Shown here piece after piece: positions 8,350-17,049 of a stretch of DNA of 64,000 bases. The notes beneath the pieces were generated by a model. It saw nothing but the letters and a program-made list of their open reading frames with translations. It was not told where the DNA came from and made no database searches. Source of the stretch: JAEDHM01 sp964368645 (GTDB lineage Bacteria; Bacillota; Clostridia; Christensenellales; CAG-1252). Position 1 is the first letter of the stretch. Every line of letters starts with the position of its first letter. The stretch spans positions 1 through 64,000 of the forward strand of contig CAYJBY010000008.1 in assembly GCA_964368645.1 (NCBI GenBank), given 5' to 3'. The translations under genes were made by a program, and so were the position numbers.

Positions 8350-8491
8350 TTAGTGGCAATCGTTAATTGCTTGGTATTGCAATTGCGGAGATAGGATTAA
8401 ACTCCTCGTAAATAGCGAATCGTTTTAAGCTAAGCTCAAGGTCGGATTATCCTCGGATAATCGTCAACCACCCTAACGTAGCGCTTGAACT

Positions 8492-9400
8492 TTATCTGGC
8501 TATTACGGAATTAAAGAAATTAAGTATATCCGCGTAAACCTCGTCCTTGTTAATCTCTTTCAAAAGCTCGTGCCGCGCCCCGTCGTAGAGCTTAAACTCC
8601 ACGTCTAAGCCTGCCTTGCGATAGACCTCGAACAGCTTGCCGCTTTTCTTGCCGTAGCCGCCGATGGGGTCCATCGAACCGCTAAGCACGCGGACGGGAA
8701 CCAAGGGGTCCAAGTTGGCAAGAGCCTTCGCGCTGTAGATTTTGCGCACGCCGTTGAGCATACGCCAGCAGAAATTGATACTGGTGTTAATCCCTGCGTA
8801 GGGATCCGCCTCGTAAATGGAAATCTCCTGCGTATCCCGAGTAAGCCACAGATGCGCTCCCGTTTGAGGCTTGTACTTACCGTTAAACAGCAGGTCGCTC
8901 ATCTTGTTGATAAAGGAAGGACGCCATTTTTGTCCGAAAAGCCACAGCGGAAAAGTTGCGATTGTGGCGGCGGTCATTGCGACTGCGCCCATATCGGCGG
9001 TACCTGTTAAAACCGCCCCCTCGATATCGGTATGCTGTTGGAGAAAAGCCTGTCCCAAAAAACTGCCGTAGCTGTGTCCGATAAAGAAGAAGGGCAGATT
9101 CTTGTACTGCTTGCGGAAATAATCGTGAAGTCCTACCAAATCCTTAAGAGTATCCGACCATACGTCGCCCTTGTGGTAGCCGCGGTTGGCGTCGGTCTCC
9201 GTTTTGCCGTGACAGCGGTGGTCGTCGCCGAAGACGATATAACCGTTGCGGTTCAAGAACTCCGCAAAGGGATAATACCTGCCGCAGTACTCGCTCATAC
9301 CGTGGCAAAACTGCACTACGCCCTTAGGTACGGCAACGTCGTCCCAAAGGTACACGTTAAGCATTGCTCCGTCAAAACTTTTGTACTTAAACTCTTTCAT
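8492..9400 (-). CDS. Alpha/beta hydrolase, monoacylglycerol lipase-like
   Basis: 302 residues of the serine aminopeptidase S33/lysophospholipase group. The oxyanion block reads VVQFCHGMSEYCGRYYPFAEFL near residue 30, the nucleophile elbow is GHSYG near residue 108, the acid is probably the Asp of SGSMDPIG near 243, and the His is in GARHELLKE near 275. No signal peptide, so cytoplasmic. Likely hydrolyses a monoacylglycerol or lysophospholipid ester, although the substrate is unproven. An AAGGAG site precedes the ATG. It follows purO by 12 bases, so the two are probably cotranscribed. Confidence 0.87.
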   Translation of the reverse strand: MKEFKYKSFDGAMLNVYLWDDVAVPKGVVQFCHGMSEYCGRYYPFAEFLNRNGYIVFGDDHRCHGKTETDANRGYHKGDVWSDTLKDLVGLHDYFRKQYKNLPFFFIGHSYGSFLGQAFLQQHTDIEGAVLTGTADMGAVAMTAATIATFPLWLFGQKWRPSFINKMSDLLFNGKYKPQTGAHLWLTRDTQEISIYEADPYAGINTSINFCWRMLNGVRKIYSAKALANLDPLVPVRVLSGSMDPIGGYGKKSGKLFEVYRKAGLDVEFKLYDGARHELLKEINKDEVYADILNFFNSVIAR

Positions 9401-9412
9401 CGTCGCTCCTTA

Positions 9413-10126
9413 TTAAATATCGTCGCCCAACGCAGGGTTATTGATAATTCTCGTATCGTAAAAACCGTTTTCGATATCGATAAATCTAACGAACAGGGAG
9501 ATTTTGAATTTGTCGTTAAGGCTTTCCCACAAATCCGCGGTAAAGCGGTCTATGTCGCCGATTATATGCACGCGCTCTGGCTCGCCCTTGTAAGAGGGTA
9601 AAGGATTGCCCTCGCTCATATAGGTGTGAATCATATGACCATAGCCCTTTTCGGGATAATCGTACTCGAAGAAAAACCTTTCACAGCTCTCGTGGCGGCC
9701 TCTTTTCACAATGCCTATCTTGTAGGTAAAATAATCCTCCAAGTCCACCAACGCGCTGATTCGCGCCGTGAAATGAGGAGCGTCAGTCTTGTAGGAACAC
9801 TCTCTTAAAGCTGAAGCAAAGGTTTCGCCGTTGAGTAAAGCCTCGTATATGTTCTCGGTGTGATTGCCGTTGGATAATATAATCTTACTGCCTATGCACC
9901 TTACGGGAGAATATCTGTGTACCGCAAAAGCCGTCTCGTCCACGTCGTCGGGGCGTAACGCCTCCGTGCGGATACCGTTGCCTTCCTCAATCAGCATACG
10001 GTTGAAGCTCTGCTCGCTGCGCCCCATCATATAATAGGCGACTACCGCGTTCTTGCCGTCCTCACTGCGTCCGACGATTAGTCCCCTGCCGGGGTATTCC
10101 AAAGCTTTAAGGGTGTTAAAGGGCAT
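9413..10126 (-). CDS. purO: IMP cyclohydrolase, archaeal PurO type
   Basis: 237 residues matching the PurO family, which closes FAICAR to IMP in the last step of purine synthesis in archaea and in some bacteria that lack the PurH cyclohydrolase half. Family features are YPGRGLIVGRSEDGKNAVV at the N-terminus, MGRSEQSFNR near residue 42, and a core of short conserved blocks. A longer frame begins at 10156, but the ATG at 10126 has an AAAGGAGGAG site and gives the expected N-terminus (MPFNTLKALEYPGRG). It is preceded by its own promoter. Its relation to a lipase downstream is not explained. Confidence 0.85.
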   Translation of the reverse strand: MPFNTLKALEYPGRGLIVGRSEDGKNAVVAYYMMGRSEQSFNRMLIEEGNGIRTEALRPDDVDETAFAVHRYSPVRCIGSKIILSNGNHTENIYEALLNGETFASALRECSYKTDAPHFTARISALVDLEDYFTYKIGIVKRGRHESCERFFFEYDYPEKGYGHMIHTYMSEGNPLPSYKGEPERVHIIGDIDRFTADLWESLNDKFKISLFVRFIDIENGFYDTRIINNPALGDDI

Positions 10127-10154
10127 ATTAACTCCTCCTTTTACAATTACATTC

Positions 10155-10184
10155 ATTATAGCCTATAGATTAGGTTTTTTGCAA
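10155..10184 (-). promoter_or_regulatory. Promoter of purO
   Basis: TTGCAA (10179-10184), 18 bases, TATAAT (10155-10160) on the minus strand, about 30 bases upstream of the purO start codon. No purine riboswitch-like core was seen in the short leader. Confidence 0.6.
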
Positions 10185-10315
10185 CCGCTAAAAGCTATTT
10201 AACGCCTTCTGTTCCGATTTTTTCCGATTTCGTTCCGACTTTCGTTTGCAATTTTTTATCCGTAACCCGTTTTTTGACGCCTGAATATAATGATATATAC
10301 CTTGGAGGTGCTGTT

Positions 10316-12094
10316 ATGTGCGGAATTGTTGGGTTTGCGGCGCGAAAGAATTGTCTGGGTGATATTTTCGACAGCCTTGAAAAACTGGAATACAGAGGCT
10401 ACGATTCCGCAGGCGTGGGTTTTTTTGAGAGCGGAGAGCTGAAAATCATCAAAGCCGAGGGCAAGGTCAAGACTCTCGCTCCTCTTCTTGAGGGACACGC
10501 CACCTGCGTCGGTATCGGGCATACCCGTTGGGCAACCCACGGCAAGCCCTGCGACCTGAACGCTCACCCCCATTCGGGAGGACATTTTGCCATAGTCCAT
10601 AACGGCATTATCGAAAACTACGCGCAACTGAAGGAAAAGTTAGAGGGAGTCGGTTTAGTTCCCGTATCGGGCACGGATACCGAGCTGATTGCTCTCCTTT
10701 TGGAGCTGTATTACAGCGGAGATCCCCTAGCCGCCATACGCAAAACCATTGCGGAGCTAAAGGGCTCCTACGCCGTTGCCGCCTTGTGCAAGGATTACGA
10801 GGACAGGGTTTTCTTAATCAAAAAGGATAATCCTCTTATCGTAGGCAGAGGTAAGGATTTCAACTGCTTCGCCTCCGATACCCCTGCGCTGGTAAAGCAC
10901 ACAGACACGATTTGCAAGCTTTCGGACGGCGATATTGCCGTTTTAACCGCCGACAATATCGAATTTTACGATAAGAACAGGAAAATCCAGAAAAACTTTA
11001 TTACCACCCCCTTAAAGGAAGAATACCTTACAAAGGGCAGTTACGAAAGCTATATGCTCAAGGAAATCAACGAAATTCCCCACTCAGTCCACGCAACGCT
11101 TTCCGCCCTAGGCTCTAGGGAGCTATCCCGAAAAACGCTTTCCGCTCTCAAAAAAACCCGACACGTCCTCTTTTTAGGGTGCGGCTCCGCCTATCACGCG
11201 GGCATTTACGGCAAGTATCTGACCGAAAACGCCACTTCCCTAACCGCGGACTGCGAAACCGCGGGCGAATTCAGGTATCGAAAGACGAATCTGCCTAAGC
11301 ACACGCTTGCCGTGGCTATCAGCCAAAGCGGAGAAACCGCGGACACGATTAACGCCTTGAAAAAGGCGAGAGCTATGGGCGCATACACCTTAACCGTCAC
11401 CAACGTGCCGGCTTCCACCGTGACGAATCTGGCAGACGACGCGCTTTTGACCTCTGCCGGAGCGGAAATATCCGTTGCCGCCACCAAAAGCTTTAATACC
11501 CAATTATCCGCTCTTTTCTACCTAATATCCGAGTTGGCAAAACTGGGGCACAGACGGTATTCTAACCCATATTACGTAGCCGAAAAGCTATTTTCCGCCT
11601 TAACCGAGGCGGTTAGGTGCGGCGAGGAGATGAAGCAATTAAGCGAAATCTACGCCGACTGCCGCAACGTGTTTTTCTTGGGGCGCGGCTTTGATTACCC
11701 GATAGCTAGGGAAGCCTCTCTTAAAATGAAGGAGATTTCCTACATCGACGGCGAGGGCTGTCCTGCCGGCGAAATCAAGCACGGAACTCTCGCTTTAGTC
11801 ACCGAGAACACCCTGACGGTGCATTTGATTACAGATAGAGCGGTTAAAGAAAAAAGCTTGAACGTAGTTAACGAGGTCAGAGCCAGAGGCGCAAAGGTGT
11901 TGATTATCACCTGTTTTGACGATTTGGCGGCGGCTCCTCTCGATAAGGTTGTGCGAATACCCTCCGCCGAGGCGTGGCTGATGCCGATAATCTCGGTTAT
12001 ACCCTGCCAGTTTTTCGCGTACTATTCCGCAATAATAAAAAATTGCGATCCCGACAAGCCGCGCAATCTGGCAAAATCCGTAACGGTGGAATAA
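10316..12094 (+). CDS. glmS: Glutamine-fructose-6-phosphate aminotransferase
   Basis: Makes glucosamine-6-phosphate from fructose-6-phosphate and glutamine, the entry to peptidoglycan amino sugars. The start is fixed at MCGIVGF because the Cys after the initiator Met is the glutaminase nucleophile, and a GGAGGTG site lies upstream; an upstream in-frame start at 10274 is not used. The class II glutaminase domain covers about 1-225 (GIGHTRWATHG, HNGIIENY) and two SIS isomerase domains follow (GCGSAYHAG, AISQSGETADT, then GRGFDYPIAREASLKMKEISYI). 592 residues, near the family norm. No glmS ribozyme was recognised in the roughly 150 bases upstream. A TTGACG lies at 10274. Confidence 0.97.
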   Translation: MCGIVGFAARKNCLGDIFDSLEKLEYRGYDSAGVGFFESGELKIIKAEGKVKTLAPLLEGHATCVGIGHTRWATHGKPCDLNAHPHSGGHFAIVHNGIIENYAQLKEKLEGVGLVPVSGTDTELIALLLELYYSGDPLAAIRKTIAELKGSYAVAALCKDYEDRVFLIKKDNPLIVGRGKDFNCFASDTPALVKHTDTICKLSDGDIAVLTADNIEFYDKNRKIQKNFITTPLKEEYLTKGSYESYMLKEINEIPHSVHATLSALGSRELSRKTLSALKKTRHVLFLGCGSAYHAGIYGKYLTENATSLTADCETAGEFRYRKTNLPKHTLAVAISQSGETADTINALKKARAMGAYTLTVTNVPASTVTNLADDALLTSAGAEISVAATKSFNTQLSALFYLISELAKLGHRRYSNPYYVAEKLFSALTEAVRCGEEMKQLSEIYADCRNVFFLGRGFDYPIAREASLKMKEISYIDGEGCPAGEIKHGTLALVTENTLTVHLITDRAVKEKSLNVVNEVRARGAKVLIITCFDDLAAAPLDKVVRIPSAEAWLMPIISVIPCQFFAYYSAIIKNCDPDKPRNLAKSVTVE

Positions 12095-12113
12095 CAAATA
12101 GGCGGTTGCCGCG

Positions 12114-13502
12114 TCAGTTCTTCAGCGCGTTGAAAAATCTGAGAATTTTCGGTTGTGAGGGACTGCCCTTAACGCCCGTTTCCCGTAAAAAGCGGTAATA
12201 ATCCTCATCGCCCTCGGCGGTATCGGTTTCGCATTCCAATTCGTAATCGGTTATGCCTAGAAAGCGGTTTTTGTCCAGTTCCATAGCTATGCCGCCGTAG
12301 CAGATAACGCTCCGCTCCGTCACCAATTCCCCTGCGTATGTATATGCGCCCTTCGCCTTGTAACCGCTGAGCGCGGTAAGCTTTTCGGCGGATATGCCGC
12401 CCTGTACTAGCTCCTGTTCCTGCCGCTCATCTATCCCGACGCTATGCTCGGTAGCGGAAAAAACGCCTGCGTTCTCCTCTCTTCCCACCTTAACGGTTAG
12501 GGTGCGCCGTCCTGCCTTTCGTCTTATCCGCACTGCAGCGGTGTCCTCGACCTCGCCCTTAAAATAAAGGTTGGTTTGCAAAGTAGGCGCAGTATCCGCC
12601 TTTGCCAAAATTGTCTCGTATTCCTCAAGGCTTAGCAGTAGCTTATGCTCGCGCTCGCTTTCGGTGCGGCGTGCGTTTTGGTAGTAACGCACCGCGTTAC
12701 GCACCCTTTCGTCAGGATGCTTCGCCAAGGCGGCTACCTTTTGAGCGACAGAGCGTATATTCATATTCGCCAACAGAATTACTGCAAGAGCAAGCAGCTT
12801 ATGCGGACGGATATAGTTATCGCCCAGTACGGCTCCGTAAAGCTCGGTCAGTTGTTTTTTGCCGGCAAGACAGCTTTCAAAGAAAACAACGGGATCAAGA
12901 TAAGGCGCGTCTTTTGTTTCGGGCTCAACGCGATTGCAGGGGCAAGCGACTTGACAGGCGTTGCAACCCCAAAGGTATCGGGAAAGTCTTGCGCCGTCCA
13001 CGCTTAAATCCGTACTGTGTTCCTGCGTGTATCTAAGACAAAGCGTGCGCTCGAAGCCCTTTTGCAAACAGCCGCCCAAACAGGCACTGACGCAAGCGCC
13101 GCAGTTTGTGCAGGGAGAGGAACGGGGCTTTTCAAAAGGTCTTCCGTACTCGCCGTCCAACACTAATATTTCCATAACGAAGTACGTGCCGTACTCCTCC
13201 AGATAGGAAAGATTGTTGCGCATTAAGGCTATTCGCCCTGTTAAAAGCGCAACGTCCTTATATACGCCTACGTACTGCTCCGCCTTGAAACCCGATGCGT
13301 TAAGCGCGTCCTTTACAGTGAGCTTATCCCGTCTTAGCTTTTGGAAAGTCGGATAATAGTTGTCCAGAAAAAACTGTCCGTCCTTGATTTTTAGGGGTGT
13401 ATAAGGACGGTAAAGCAATACGTAAGTCTTGCCGTTACCGCTGATAACGTCGTATTCATAAGAGTAATTACGCTTTAATAGTTCTTCAACCGTCGTATTC
13501 AT
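12114..13502 (-). CDS. QueG-like double 4Fe-4S protein fused to a CYTH domain
   Basis: Residues 1-275 resemble epoxyqueuosine reductase QueG. The block RNNLSYLEEYGTYFVMEILV precedes two ferredoxin-type clusters, CTNCGACVSAC (131-141) and CNACQVACPC (180-189), and then a HEAT-like DERVRNAVRYY. The QueG-type N-terminal domain appears shortened or divergent. Residues 281-440 are a CYTH (triphosphate tunnel) domain: the ExExK signature is E283-R-E-H-K287, and RIRRKAG, LTVKVG, MELDKNRFLG and DYELE follow in the family order. CYTH domains bind triphosphates such as thiamine triphosphate, polyphosphate or ATP. The two halves form one uninterrupted frame. GAGGTATT precedes the ATG, which overlaps the upstream gene by 17 bases. 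QueG activity is uncertain. Confidence 0.82.
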   Translation of the reverse strand: MNTTVEELLKRNYSYEYDVISGNGKTYVLLYRPYTPLKIKDGQFFLDNYYPTFQKLRRDKLTVKDALNASGFKAEQYVGVYKDVALLTGRIALMRNNLSYLEEYGTYFVMEILVLDGEYGRPFEKPRSSPCTNCGACVSACLGGCLQKGFERTLCLRYTQEHSTDLSVDGARLSRYLWGCNACQVACPCNRVEPETKDAPYLDPVVFFESCLAGKKQLTELYGAVLGDNYIRPHKLLALAVILLANMNIRSVAQKVAALAKHPDERVRNAVRYYQNARRTESEREHKLLLSLEEYETILAKADTAPTLQTNLYFKGEVEDTAAVRIRRKAGRRTLTVKVGREENAGVFSATEHSVGIDERQEQELVQGGISAEKLTALSGYKAKGAYTYAGELVTERSVICYGGIAMELDKNRFLGITDYELECETDTAEGDEDYYRFLRETGVKGSPSQPKILRFFNALKN

Positions 13503-15174
13503 AATACCTCAATTCCTCGCAATCGCCGCTTAGCCGTTCGTATTCCTTTTCGGGCATAAGCCTTACGTCCGTCAAAAGTCTTTCGTCTGTAAACGCGGAA
13601 AATATATCCCCGTCGAAAATTGCCTGCTCCCTTCGTCCTCGATATTCCTCATCGGTCATTGGTCTGTATCCCGATGCCGCAAGAAAGCACCTTATAAACG
13701 GCAGTCGCACCTTTTTCATTCCGTACCGAGCCGCAGTTCTATACAGCTTTCGGGTGGGCAAATCGGCATTTCGCCAAGGAGTAACCGTCATCGGGGAAAT
13801 ACCCCTTTCCGACAAAAACGAATTGCGCTCCGCGGACTCCCTCAAATAAAGCGATTCCGCCTTGCTTTCCGTGCCGTCCTCCGATATGGCCGCAGTGGTC
13901 AGTGCGCCGTCCGTACTTCCGAAAAGCGTGATACCGCAACCGTCGTTAAGCTCCTTTCCAGTGACCGTCATATAGGGCGACTTTACGTAACATAGCAGTC
14001 CGAGCTGCGGATTAAGCCGTCTTGCCGCCGCGGAAAGGATACGGCTTAACTCCAAATTAAGCTTTTCGTCACCGCCCGCTATCGCCAAATAGTTGACGTC
14101 TTGAGCAAAAAGCCGTTCCACCGCGTCAAAGAAATCTTTTGAACCTATCGCCTCGGAATGTAGCTCGGTGCGGCAGAACTCTCCCAAAAGAGGGTAACTC
14201 TTCTCCAAAAGCGCATAGGGCGCGTCCTGCCAAAACAAATGCGCCTCGGATAAGCCGTACTCCGCACACAGCGGCAACGCGGTTAGAAGCAGAGCCTTCG
14301 CCACCTCCGAAAACCCGATGATTGCTATCTTCAGTCTGCGGTCGGGCAAAGGTAAGGCGGTTAAGCCGCCCGTGACGGCGGTATCCTCATCGCGAAAAAG
14401 CCTGACGTCCGCTTTTTCGGCACAGCTGTCGTAAAGCTCCTTGTAATCCGTTTCGTCCGCTCGGATACACAGCGTCAATCCGTTAAGTTTTGGTACAGCC
14501 GCCGCAAATTTGGCGGCGTTAAGGCAATTAGCTCCCTTGTCCTCTAAGAGAAAACAGGCAAATACCTCTCGCGCTTTTATATATTTTAACACCTTTTTTT
14601 CTTCTTCGGTAGCATTTGCACAGCTTTTATATAAATAACCCTTTTCCACCGCAAAACCCACGTCCGACTTGTGCCTGCCCTCGTAATCCAATAACAGCAC
14701 CTTGGAAGTCTTCGCAAGCTCGGCGGTAATGCCTGCCATCGATTTGGAACAGCCGAAGATTACGCACAGCCTTTTACGCCGAATGAAAAGGAGTTTCACC
14801 GCCACGCTCACGTCCGAAAACAGAAAGGTCAGCAACACTGTAGCCGTACTGCCGAAAGCAAAAAGGTTGACCAAGGTCATTACGGTCATCATCGTTTCAC
14901 TGTTTTTGAACCAGTCGTTCAACACGTAATACTCGCCGTTTTGGAGAAAAAAAAGCTTAACGGTTTCCAACGCCGCCGTAACGGAAGCCGACCAAAAGGA
15001 AAGACTGCCGTATAAGCCGCAGAAAAATAAAACGTATCCTGCCGTGTAAACCGTGGTCAGCAGTAAAATACGGGCTTTATTGGCTCCGATACACCTTGCC
15101 AAGCCGTTATTGATAAGTATAAAAGCCAAGGCGGCGGAAGCCGTCAGGAGTAAACCACCGATTGATAAAGCCAT
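13486..15174 (-). CDS. Membrane protein with tandem Rossmann-like (RCK/TrkA-N-like) domains
   Basis: 562 residues. The first 130 contain three or four hydrophobic helices (IGGLLLTASAALAFILI, ILLLTTVYTAGYVLFFCGLY, then TVMTLVNLFAFGSTATVLLTF). A nucleotide-binding-like fold follows with RLCVIFGCSKSMAGITAELA near 135-155 and a second with RLKIAIIGFSEVAKALLLTA near 280-300. The arrangement recalls RCK/TrkA-N domains that regulate ion channels, but I cannot identify a pore or a complete GxGxxG motif, so the function is open. The C-terminal 100 residues are charged. It is translationally coupled to the QueG-CYTH fusion downstream and divergent from the gene at 15254, with candidate operator sequences between. 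Confidence 0.65.
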   Translation of the reverse strand: MALSIGGLLLTASAALAFILINNGLARCIGANKARILLLTTVYTAGYVLFFCGLYGSLSFWSASVTAALETVKLFFLQNGEYYVLNDWFKNSETMMTVMTLVNLFAFGSTATVLLTFLFSDVSVAVKLLFIRRKRLCVIFGCSKSMAGITAELAKTSKVLLLDYEGRHKSDVGFAVEKGYLYKSCANATEEEKKVLKYIKAREVFACFLLEDKGANCLNAAKFAAAVPKLNGLTLCIRADETDYKELYDSCAEKADVRLFRDEDTAVTGGLTALPLPDRRLKIAIIGFSEVAKALLLTALPLCAEYGLSEAHLFWQDAPYALLEKSYPLLGEFCRTELHSEAIGSKDFFDAVERLFAQDVNYLAIAGGDEKLNLELSRILSAAARRLNPQLGLLCYVKSPYMTVTGKELNDGCGITLFGSTDGALTTAAISEDGTESKAESLYLRESAERNSFLSERGISPMTVTPWRNADLPTRKLYRTAARYGMKKVRLPFIRCFLAASGYRPMTDEEYRGRREQAIFDGDIFSAFTDERLLTDVRLMPEKEYERLSGDCEELRYYEYDG

Positions 15175-15177
15175 ATT

Positions 15178-15200
15178 CCGATTTTTGACCTATAAATCGG
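15178..15200. promoter_or_regulatory. Inverted repeat at the start of the membrane Rossmann gene
   Basis: CCGATTT and AAATCGG are inverted copies nine bases apart, directly upstream of the ATG at 15174. In the mRNA they would place the weak AGG ribosome-binding region in a hairpin loop. It could control translation or be a protein-binding site. Confidence 0.3.
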
Positions 15201-15224
15201 GAATATTACACAGTAAAGGTAATT

Positions 15225-15242
15225 TTAGACCAAATTGTCTAA
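15225..15242. promoter_or_regulatory. Candidate operator between divergent genes
   Basis: TTAGAC and GTCTAA form a perfect 6-6-6 inverted repeat in the 79-base space between two divergent genes (starts at 15174 and 15254). The position, overlapping where both promoters must lie, fits a dimeric repressor site. The regulator is unknown. Confidence 0.35.
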
Positions 15243-15253
15243 TATTGTATGGT

Positions 15254-16150
15254 ATGAAAGAATATAAGGTGATAACAAAAGGAATGGTTTTCGTCAACGG
15301 CTCGGCAATAAGCCGATTCAGCGCAGGAGCGGAACGACCTGCGAATCTAATCGTAATAACCGAAAACGGAGAATTGCTTGCGGAAACCGTATGCGGTGCG
15401 CCGCTTAAACGATTCAAGGCGGCGGATTGGGGCAAATATGTGGAATTATATCCTATTTCACAGGAGAATTACGTTTTCGGGGTAGTGGAAAGAAGCGATG
15501 GAATCGCAGGCGGATACCGCGTTAATGCCGCCGTAATCAGAGATAACTGCGAAACCTATCTCTTCGATTGCGAAAACGTCTTCTACGCAGAAAAACTAAA
15601 AAGTAGCGGATATTACGAGTTTTTTTATTCTAACGACTATCCTGTTTGCGGCTTGATTTACGGCGATGATAAAAGATATATTACCGTCGTATCCACCCAA
15701 ACGGCAAAAAAAATCTATGAAAACTGCGGAGAAAGCATCTCAGCGGACGGAAACGGTTTTTTAGTTACCAGAAGGCTGTCGGACACTGCCGGAAGAACCG
15801 TCACCGAGCGTTACGCTTTCGGCAACGAAATGTGTTTGCTTACAGACAAAAAATTCAGTTATGACCGCAAGTTTTCCGACTTGGAGGAGTTACTGCCCTA
15901 TCAGTTTCTCGAAGCCTTACTAGCTGATGACGAGCAAGCCGCCGCCTTATGTCTATCCACCGAGCTTAAGGATAAGCTGACGGAAATCAGGGAATATATC
16001 GGAGATTTTTCGGGCATACCGCAGTTGCCCCCTTTCATTACGGAAAAAAACCTCGCCGCTATCCAAAGAAATGACGGAAGCGTCGAGGTTTTTGAATTCT
16101 TTATAAAGGACGGTGAAATCGTAAATATCGATAATCATCCCTTAGCTTAG
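15254..16150 (+). CDS. Uncharacterised protein
   Basis: 298 residues from the ATG at 15254 (MKEYKVITKGMVFVNGSAIS). An upstream start at 15053 lies inside the divergent gene and gives an unrelated N-terminus, so it is rejected. There is no clear ribosome binding site; a TAATAT eight bases before the ATG would allow a leaderless message, but there is no -35. The protein is rich in beta-type sequence, has no signal peptide or membrane helix, and has an N-terminal region like RPANLIVITENGELLAETV followed by repeated V/Y/F-rich strands. I do not recognise a family. Its stop lies two bases from the convergent stop of the ThiF gene. Confidence 0.6.
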   Translation: MKEYKVITKGMVFVNGSAISRFSAGAERPANLIVITENGELLAETVCGAPLKRFKAADWGKYVELYPISQENYVFGVVERSDGIAGGYRVNAAVIRDNCETYLFDCENVFYAEKLKSSGYYEFFYSNDYPVCGLIYGDDKRYITVVSTQTAKKIYENCGESISADGNGFLVTRRLSDTAGRTVTERYAFGNEMCLLTDKKFSYDRKFSDLEELLPYQFLEALLADDEQAAALCLSTELKDKLTEIREYIGDFSGIPQLPPFITEKNLAAIQRNDGSVEVFEFFIKDGEIVNIDNHPLA

Positions 16151-16152
16151 TT

Positions 16153-16794
16153 TTACTTTTTCAGCGGAATAACGTCAGTTAAATTATGCTCCAAGTCAAT
16201 AAGCAGCAGCTTGCCGCGCAAACCCGATTCCCCTGCTAAGAGTTTCAGTGTTTCCGCCGCTTGGTAGCCTGCTATTATCTGCGGTACAGGGCACAAGGTC
16301 ACTGCGGTGTCCGCCATTCCCTTACTGTAAAGCTCCTTCAACATCCAATCTCCGGGGAAAACCGTGGTAAGCTGTCCCACCATACCCGATATTGCGCCGT
16401 GAACCAAAGGAACTCCGCATTTATCCGCTGTTTTTTCCATTAGCAGACGAGTTTCGCTATTGTCGGTGCAATCCACCGCAACCGTAACTCCCGACATCAG
16501 TTTTTCGGCGGTATCCGCGCTGAAAAACACCTTTTCGGCGGTAACTTCCGTTCCGCTTTTAAGCTGTGCCGCTCTTTCCGCCGCTACCTCTGCCTTATTC
16601 CGCCCCAAGGTAGCCGCCGTTGCATATAGCTGACGGTTAAGGTTGCTTTCGCAAAACACGTCGCCGTCTGCGATTATCAGCCTGCCGACACCTGCGCGGC
16701 ATAATGCTTCCACAACGAAACAGCCAAGACCGCCGCAACCGACGACCAACACGGTTTTATTCTTAAAAGTATCCGATAATTCGGTTAAACTCAC
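16153..16794 (-). CDS. ThiF/MoeB/HesA-family adenylyltransferase
   Basis: 213 residues of the E1-like superfamily that adenylates the C-terminal glycine of a small ubiquitin-fold sulfur carrier. The ATP-binding loop is VVGCGGLGCFV near residue 18, followed by IADGDVFCESNLNRQ near 42, AVDCTDNSETR near 106 and GMVGQLTTVFPG near 138. The usual zinc-binding CxxC pairs of MoeB are not evident and the protein is shorter than MoeB. The GTG start has a GGAGG site that lies in the end of the MoaD gene. Its partner is surely the adjacent MoaD-like protein, so it probably serves the molybdo/tungstopterin of the AOR encoded upstream. Confidence 0.88.
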   Translation of the reverse strand: MSLTELSDTFKNKTVLVVGCGGLGCFVVEALCRAGVGRLIIADGDVFCESNLNRQLYATAATLGRNKAEVAAERAAQLKSGTEVTAEKVFFSADTAEKLMSGVTVAVDCTDNSETRLLMEKTADKCGVPLVHGAISGMVGQLTTVFPGDWMLKELYSKGMADTAVTLCPVPQIIAGYQAAETLKLLAGESGLRGKLLLIDLEHNLTDVIPLKK

Positions 16795-16797
16795 GGC

Positions 16798-17049
16798 TCA
16801 ACCTCCGCCTACAGGCGACATAAATATAACCTTATCGCCATCGCTTAAACGCGAACGGTACATCTTAAGATGGGTTATATTCTCATCATTGATAAAGATA
16901 AGACAGGCGCGTAATTCCTTTTCGGTAGCGGTGGGAACCTTAACGGATACCTGCTTAACCAACTCCTTGATATTGCTAACGTCCTCAATTTGCAACTCGT
17001 TTACCTTATGAGCAAGGCGTAAAACGCCGCAAAACTTTACGGTAATCAT
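16798..17049 (-). CDS. MoaD/ThiS-like sulfur carrier protein
   Basis: 83 residues with a ubiquitin-like fold pattern and the diagnostic C-terminus SPVGGG, whose terminal glycine is adenylated and thiocarboxylated. Given the AOR gene immediately upstream and the ThiF-like gene three bases downstream, it most likely donates sulfur to build the dithiolene of molybdopterin or tungstopterin. An AAGGAGGAGG site precedes the ATG, which overlaps the AOR stop by four bases (ATGA). A role as ThiS cannot be excluded by sequence alone but is less likely in this context. Confidence 0.88.
   Translation of the reverse strand: MITVKFCGVLRLAHKVNELQIEDVSNIKELVKQVSVKVPTATEKELRACLIFINDENITHLKMYRSRLSDGDKVIFMSPVGGG

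Noticed and set aside
10157..10315. glmS ribozyme
   Set aside because: The interval is A+T-rich with repeated TTCCGA stretches and lacks the ribozyme core; a plain promoter-like TTGACG is present.
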